This document shows, piece by piece, positions 15,608-18,689 of a stretch of DNA of 18,689 bases. Within the stretch, counting starts at the first letter, position 1. The number at the start of each line of letters is the position of its first letter. The DNA comes from Clostridiales bacterium UBA4362 (lineage in GTDB: Bacteria; Bacillota; Clostridia; TANB77; CAG-508), in the NCBI GenBank assembly GCA_002393975.1, contig DGSM01000039.1, positions 1 through 18,689 of the forward strand. Reading direction: 5' to 3'. The notes under the pieces were generated by a model that was not told the DNA's origin, did not search any database, and saw nothing but the letters and a program-made list of their open reading frames with translations. The translations under genes and the position numbers were made by a program.

Positions 15608-15674
15608 TTTAACATATAAAACGAATATGTTAAAAAAACACTAAAAATTTAACATGTATATTGTATGTGTTAAA
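15608..15674. repeat. Four TTTAACA half-sites at exact 20-bp spacing
   Basis: TTTAACA occurs at 15608-15614 and 15648-15654, and its inverse TGTTAAA at 15628-15634 and 15668-15674. All four starts are exactly 20 bp apart and the orientations alternate. The first pair extends to TTTAACATAT/ATATGTTAAA around a 7-base centre. The second keeps 7-bp arms around a 13-base centre. The spacing is about two helical turns, so all sites face one side of the DNA, as expected for cooperative binding of dimers. The array lies 48 bp upstream of the -35 box of rhuM and is most simply a regulatory operator cluster. An iteron-like or recombination role is also conceivable. Confidence 0.65.
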
Positions 15675-15721
15675 TATAAAAATTCTTTTGGTAAAAACGC
15701 AAACAATCGTTCGACAAACTA

Positions 15722-15750
15722 TTGACATGATAGAATGATGGCAATATAAT
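15722..15750 (+). promoter_or_regulatory. Consensus sigma-A promoter of rhuM
   Basis: TTGACA (15722-15727) and TATAAT (15745-15750) are separated by 17 bases, a perfect consensus match. Transcription would begin near 15757. TGATAGA (15728-15734), in the spacer, and its inverse TCTATCA (15760-15766), beyond the start point, bracket the -10 box, a layout suited to repression of this otherwise very strong promoter. Confidence 0.88.
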
Positions 15751-15757
15751 TCTATTA

Positions 15758-15776
15758 AATCTATCATATATAGATT
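15758..15776. promoter_or_regulatory. Inverted repeat at the rhuM transcription start
   Basis: AATCTAT and ATAGATT, separated by CATAT, form a 19-bp inverted repeat beginning at the predicted transcription start, 10 bases before the AAGGAGG. It may be an operator for a repressor, or a small hairpin at the 5' end of the mRNA. Confidence 0.5.
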
Positions 15777-15798
15777 AAATTGTTTAAGGAGGATTCTT

Positions 15799-16809
15799 TT
15801 GAATAAGAATAATAATGAAATTCTAATATATGAAGATAAAGATGGAGTTACTCGAGTAGATGTAAAATTTATTGATGAGGATATATGGCTTACACAAAAT
15901 CAATTAGCAGATATTTATCAAACATCTCGAGAGAACATTACGATGCATATATCTAATATTTATAAAGATAATGAATTACCTAAAGATTCAACTTGTAAGA
16001 AATTCTTACAAGTTCAAAACGAAGGAAAGAGAAGCGTTAAAAGGAATATTGATTATTATAATCTAGATATGGTAATAGCTTTAGGATATAGAGTTCAATC
16101 AGAAGTAGCTATTAGATTTAGAGTCTGGGCTACTAAAAGACTACATGAATACATTCAAAAAGGATTCATATTGGATGATGAAAGACTAAAATTAGGTGGC
16201 AATAGATATTTTAAAGAATTACTCCAAAGAATCAGAGATATTCGTTCTAGTGAAAGAAACTTTTATCAACAAGTAACAGATATCTATGCCACTAGCATAG
16301 ATTATGATCCCAGAAGTGAGTTAACTAAAACTTTCTTTTCAACAGTTCAAAATAAACTTCACTATGCCGTACATGAACAAACTGCTGCAGAAGTAATTTA
16401 TAATAGAGTAGATAATGAAAAGCCTTTTGTTGGAATGACTAATTTTAAAGGTGATTATGTAACTATTGATGATGTTAAAATAGCTAAAAACTATTTATCA
16501 GAAATAGAACTTAAAAGATTAAATTTATTAGTGTCTCAATTCTTAGATGATGCAGAATTACAAGCTCTAGAGCAAAGACCGATGAGAATGAAGGATTGGA
16601 TAGAAGAATTAGACAATTTAATAATACTTACTAGAAGAAAAGTATTAAAAGGTACTGGAAAAATATCACATGAAGAAGCTATAAAAAAGGCAGAAGAAGA
16701 ATTCAAAATATATAGACAAAGAGAAATGAAAGAACTTGAAAGTGATTTTGATTTGTTAATGAAATCATTGCCTCAAAAAAGTGAAGACAAAAAGGATGAA
16801 ACTATTTAA
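15799..16809 (+). CDS. rhuM: RhuM family protein
   Basis: This 336-residue protein has the full layout of the RhuM family, named from Salmonella pathogenicity island 3. The N-terminal DNA-binding-like region (DIWLTQNQLADIYQTSRENI, residues 28-47) resembles a Bro/KilA-type or helix-turn-helix domain. It is followed by YYNLDMVIALGYRVQSEVAI, RFRVWATKRLHEYIQKGF, HYAVHEQTAAEVIYNRVDNE, KPFVGMTNFKGD and an acidic C-terminal helix. The start is a UUG at 15799, six bases after a perfect AAGGAGG. No ATG lies nearby in frame before codon 49. Molecular function is not established; the family is widespread on mobile islands and near defence or toxin genes. It is followed within 26 bases by the DUF4298-like reading frame. 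Confidence 0.9.
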   Translation: MNKNNNEILIYEDKDGVTRVDVKFIDEDIWLTQNQLADIYQTSRENITMHISNIYKDNELPKDSTCKKFLQVQNEGKRSVKRNIDYYNLDMVIALGYRVQSEVAIRFRVWATKRLHEYIQKGFILDDERLKLGGNRYFKELLQRIRDIRSSERNFYQQVTDIYATSIDYDPRSELTKTFFSTVQNKLHYAVHEQTAAEVIYNRVDNEKPFVGMTNFKGDYVTIDDVKIAKNYLSEIELKRLNLLVSQFLDDAELQALEQRPMRMKDWIEELDNLIILTRRKVLKGTGKISHEEAIKKAEEEFKIYRQREMKELESDFDLLMKSLPQKSEDKKDETI

Positions 16810-16834
16810 AATTTGATATTATTAGGAGGCCACC

Positions 16835-17128
16835 ATGCAAACCAACCGTATTACTGAAAACGAAGAACTATTAGATAGCATAAGTTCTACTATTGCTAAT
16901 ACTAATAAAGCATTAGAAGAATTTAAAAGTATTAAAGAGAAAATAGAATTACTAAATAAATACTATGGTAGTAAAGAATGATTTAAAGATAAAGAAGATT
17001 TTGAATCAGGTAAGATATCTAACATAAAAGCAGGAGTATTAAGTGAAGATGCTGTATGGAATATGAATGAAGAAGTAGCTGATACTATAAAAGAAATGAA
17101 AGATATTATTAAATTATTTTCTAAATAG
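16835..17128 (+). pseudogene. DUF4298-like small protein interrupted by an in-frame TGA
   Basis: An AGGAGG lies 6 bases before ATG 16835, and a frame of 97 codons runs to TAG 17126-17128 with a single internal TGA at codon 49 (16979-16981). The protein is continuous in character across it: an N-terminal helical stretch, then NKYYGSKE, the TGA, FKDKEDFESGK, and KAGVLSEDAVWNMNEE. This matches the DUF4298 pattern YYGSxxW..D....E.GK....LK.GVLSED, so the TGA sits exactly on the conserved Trp and is one base from TGG. The other Trp in the frame is TGG. The sequence around it is not otherwise decayed, so the mutation is recent, the TGA is read through, or it is an assembly error. The truncated 48-residue product would lack the conserved motif. 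Confidence 0.75.
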
Positions 17129-17181
17129 TGCTAACACCAAAAGAAAACGCATCTTATAATAATTAAAAGGACTATTAGTAA

Positions 17182-17259
17182 TTAATATGTATTGAAGAAT
17201 AAAAAGTAGTAAAAGAATTGTCGAATTTTTTTGCTACTTTTTCTTTTAATATGTATTGA
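17182..17259. repeat. 14-bp direct repeat flanking a long hairpin
   Basis: TTAATATGTATTGA occurs at 17182-17195 and again at 17246-17259, exactly 64 bp apart. Between the two copies lies a 19-bp near-perfect inverted repeat. The layout recalls a target-site duplication around a tiny non-autonomous element, but 14 bp is long for that. Duplication of a short promoter-upstream segment is another explanation. The second copy ends inside the -35 region of the toxin operon. Confidence 0.5.
17201..17242. terminator. AT-rich 19-bp hairpin, probable bidirectional terminator
   Basis: AAAAAGTAGTAAAAGAATT (17201-17219) pairs with 17224-17242 throughout, with two G-T wobbles and a GTCG loop. Both arms are rich in A or T, so a U-tract is available on either strand. 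It separates the rhuM/DUF4298 unit from the toxin-antitoxin-chaperone operon. Confidence 0.6.
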
Positions 17260-17284
17260 TTTTTTGTAAAAAATGTTTTAAAAT
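17256..17284 (+). promoter_or_regulatory. Promoter of the toxin-antitoxin-chaperone operon
   Basis: TTGATT (17256-17261) and TAAAAT (17279-17284) are 17 bases apart. The predicted start, near 17291, falls in the middle of an 18-bp perfect palindrome, which would let a bound repressor block the polymerase. Confidence 0.5.
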
Positions 17285-17301
17285 ATAACTTATAAGTTAT
17301 A
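17284..17301. promoter_or_regulatory. 18-bp perfect palindrome, likely antitoxin operator
   Basis: TATAACTTATAAGTTATA is a perfect palindrome that begins at the last base of the -10 box and lies 29 bases before the toxin ATG. Antitoxins of the HigA/XRE type bind palindromes at their own promoters, so this is the natural candidate operator for the gene product of 17752-18231. That assignment is inferred from position and symmetry. Confidence 0.6.
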
Positions 17302-17330
17302 CTAATGAAAGGCGGTAATTTAATAGCTTA

Positions 17331-17750
17331 ATGACTAAAAATTCTTCTATACTATTAATGATTAAAAGTTTACAAAAGAAAAATATTAGATGTACAGAAG
17401 AAGCAACCAAAGATTTATTAAAATTAGTAAAGACAGATATATATGCATTTATAGAAGTATTTTATAAAGATTTCATAAGAAAAGACTTTGATAACTTCAA
17501 TAAATTTGAAATATTAAAACTTAATATGCAACAACGAAGAAGAATAAAAGGAATAAAACTTAGAAGATACGAATACAGAAATACATCAAATCTTAGATGT
17601 ATTTTTATTGTACCAGAAGAAAAAATAAATGATGATACAATCATATTATGTGCATTTAATGAAGATGGAGACAAAAGAATTGGAAAAAAATCATATAACA
17701 AAAATATAGAAAGAGCAATTACTATTTTAGAAGGATTGATAGAGGAATAA
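17331..17750 (+). CDS. higB: HigB/RelE-like toxin of a TAC system
   Basis: This 139-residue basic protein would be the toxin, an mRNA interferase acting at the ribosome if it behaves like HigB. The C-terminal half fits the RelE/HigB fold: GIKLRRYEYRNTSNLRCIFI (residues 74-93, the two central strands with several Arg), then a strand TIILCAFNEDGDKR (103-116), and a final helix. The N-terminal half is helical with charged KDLLKLVKTDIYAFIEVFYK. Its length is close to the HigB of mycobacterial TAC systems, longer than classic RelE. No good ribosome binding site stands near the ATG: an AAAGGCGG lies about 15-20 bases upstream, with a stop codon between in frame, so translation may be weak. It is followed after one base by the antitoxin. 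Identification rests on context as much as on sequence. Confidence 0.68.
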   Translation: MTKNSSILLMIKSLQKKNIRCTEEATKDLLKLVKTDIYAFIEVFYKDFIRKDFDNFNKFEILKLNMQQRRRIKGIKLRRYEYRNTSNLRCIFIVPEEKINDDTIILCAFNEDGDKRIGKKSYNKNIERAITILEGLIEE

Positions 17751-17751
17751 A

Positions 17752-18231
17752 ATGAAGATTAATTATAACAAATTAGTAGATTTATCAAATGTTGAGATAC
17801 AAGCTGATACACAAATGGCAGAAGAAATAATAGAATATGAAGAAATACTATATGAAATTTCAAAAAGCATAAAGGATTACAGAAAAGAACATAAACTTAC
17901 TCAAAAACAACTAGCGAAAATTCTAGATATAGATCAAGTAATGGTATCTAAACTTGAGAGTGGAAATTATAATCCAACATTTAAACAAATTCATAAGATT
18001 TCTAGAAGATTAACAGAATCTTCGGAATTATTTGTAGATACTTTACAAAATATAATTAAAAATTTAAATGACATGTATTCAAAAGAGTATGCTTTAAATA
18101 ACATTAGAAGTTATTCTTTTGAATTTGATCTTGATGAAGATCTTTTGTATAAAAGTAACTTTGTTAGAGAGGAGGAGGGAGAATTATATGAAACAGAATA
18201 CGATTCAAGCATCATTCCAGTTGCAGGATAG
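17752..18231 (+). CDS. higA: HigA-like XRE antitoxin with C-terminal extension
   Basis: This 159-residue antitoxin and autorepressor has a clear XRE helix-turn-helix at about 36-92 (IKDYRKEHKLTQKQLAKILD, then QVMVSKLESGNYNPTFKQI). Residues 1-35 form an N-terminal arm that could hold the toxin. Beyond residue 110 there is an acidic, aromatic-rich tail (YSFEFDLDEDLLYKSNFVRE, then ELYETEYDSSIIPVAG) that ordinary HigA proteins lack. In the mycobacterial TAC system such a tail, the chaperone addiction domain, makes the antitoxin unstable unless SecB binds it. By position this tail is the candidate equivalent. A GAGGA site lies inside the end of the toxin gene. The last 44 bases overlap the start of the SecB-like gene, so antitoxin tail and chaperone are encoded together. 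Confidence 0.82.
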   Translation: MKINYNKLVDLSNVEIQADTQMAEEIIEYEEILYEISKSIKDYRKEHKLTQKQLAKILDIDQVMVSKLESGNYNPTFKQIHKISRRLTESSELFVDTLQNIIKNLNDMYSKEYALNNIRSYSFEFDLDEDLLYKSNFVREEEGELYETEYDSSIIPVAG

Positions 18232-18631
18232 TTTTGTGAAAGATTTTAACATACATGTAAATGAAAAATTTGAAAAGCAACAAGAAATGAAAATTTCTGG
18301 ACAATTAGGATTTAGAATTATTAACATAAAAAAAGATAAAGAAAAATATATAGGAGAGATAGAGCTAATTAATGATATCAAAGCAGGTGTAAAGGAAACG
18401 GAAAAAGCATCTGTTCACATATCAATGATTGGATTATTTGTTGAGAGTGGTAAAACTAACAAAGAACAATTTGAGAGAATGCTAAAAATCAATGGAGCAA
18501 CTACACTATCTCATTTAATTAGATCATATGTATATACTGCAACAGGACTTGCAAATATTCCACCAATAATTACGCCAATGGTCAACTTTGTGGAATTCTT
18601 TAAAGAGACTAAGGAAGAGAAAAGCGAGTAG
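18188..18631 (+). CDS. SecB-like chaperone of a TAC system
   Basis: This 147-residue protein has SecB-fold features: alternating beta strands (LGFRIINIKKDKEKYIGEIE, KASVHISMIGLFVES), then a helix with FERMLKINGATTLSHLIRSY, and a closing VYTATGLANIPPIITPMVNF. This parallels the SecB C-terminal block (LxPYxRELIS..., GFPPLxLxPINF). Its partner is expected to be the antitoxin tail: it would protect the antitoxin from degradation and link toxin control to protein-export load. I chose ATG 18188 over 18119 because GGAGGAGGGAG (about 18171-18181) precedes it at a proper distance and the extra 23 residues do not look like SecB. It overlaps the antitoxin gene by 44 bases. Bacillota generally lack housekeeping SecB, so this copy is probably dedicated to the module. 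Confidence 0.75.
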   Translation: MKQNTIQASFQLQDSFVKDFNIHVNEKFEKQQEMKISGQLGFRIINIKKDKEKYIGEIELINDIKAGVKETEKASVHISMIGLFVESGKTNKEQFERMLKINGATTLSHLIRSYVYTATGLANIPPIITPMVNFVEFFKETKEEKSE

Positions 18632-18654
18632 ATAATTATAAAAAGGAGATATTT

Positions 18655-18689
18655 ATGGATAAGTTCAACCAAATTCGTCCAATAGTATT
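18655..18689 (+). CDS. Start of a gene cut by the window edge
   Basis: An AAAAGGAGAT lies just before ATG 18655, 23 bases after the chaperone stop codon, and the frame is open to the end of the window, reading MDKFNQIRPIV. The ribosome binding site is good and the spacing suggests co-transcription with the TAC operon. Too little is present to name a product. Confidence 0.6.
   Translation, partial: MDKFNQIRPIV

Noticed and set aside
15608..15674. CRISPR-like array
   Set aside because: The repeats are only 7-10 bases, alternate in orientation and have 13-base gaps, which fits operators and not CRISPR.
16979..16981. Selenocysteine at the internal TGA
   Set aside because: The family has Trp here, not Cys, and I see no convincing SECIS-like hairpin directly after it.
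16835..17128. Use of genetic code 4 (UGA = Trp) in this organism
   Set aside because: All other genes use TGG for Trp, and the flippase and the 5872-7131 gene end at TGA in positions that fit gene overlaps. A single TGA does not support a changed code.

Overview
The window comes from a low-GC Gram-positive (Bacillota) genome, probably a gut-type clostridium or relative. The base composition is strongly AT-rich, Arg codons are mostly AGA, ribosome binding sites are of the AGGAGG type, and the families present are typical of that group. Standard stop codons are in use: most genes end in TAA or TAG, two end in TGA, and Trp is encoded by TGG.

Left edge (1-1360). Positions 1-223 hold a run of hairpins that looks like the 3' part of a structured non-coding RNA ending in a terminator. 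After it come a doubtful small ORF, a small membrane-anchored zinc-ribbon protein (750-1043) with its own promoter and terminator, and an AT-rich gap.

Polysaccharide cluster (1367-13690). Nine closely packed or overlapping plus-strand genes read as a Wzx/Wzy-type surface polysaccharide locus. They are three GT4 glycosyltransferases, a membrane acyltransferase, a radical SAM/SPASM enzyme, an O-antigen ligase/polymerase-like protein, a Wzy-like polymerase, a Wzx flippase and a TupA-like ATP-grasp protein. A scar at about 7162-7311 keeps the N-terminal signature of a fourth glycosyltransferase. Next come a 412-base gap and UDP-glucose dehydrogenase (ugd) with its own extended -10 promoter and a strong terminator; it supplies UDP-glucuronate. 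No initiating sugar-phosphate transferase or chain-length regulator is seen in the window.

Middle (13734-15582). A small two-helix membrane protein on the minus strand and a secreted or anchored TPM-like protein on the plus strand diverge from a shared region with one clear promoter for each. Both genes end in strong hairpins.

Right part (15583-18689). This is an accessory island. A striking array of four TTTAACA half-sites, spaced exactly 20 bp with alternating orientation, precedes a perfect TTGACA-N17-TATAAT promoter and a UUG-started rhuM gene. A DUF4298-like gene follows, with an in-frame TGA exactly where its conserved Trp should be. Then comes what reads as a complete toxin-antitoxin-chaperone (TAC) operon: a HigB/RelE-like toxin, a HigA-like antitoxin with a C-terminal extension, and a SecB-like chaperone whose start lies inside the antitoxin gene. 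It is headed by an 18-bp perfect palindrome. A further gene begins at 18655 and runs off the window. The SecB-controlled TAC module in a Gram-positive setting is the most interesting system here.
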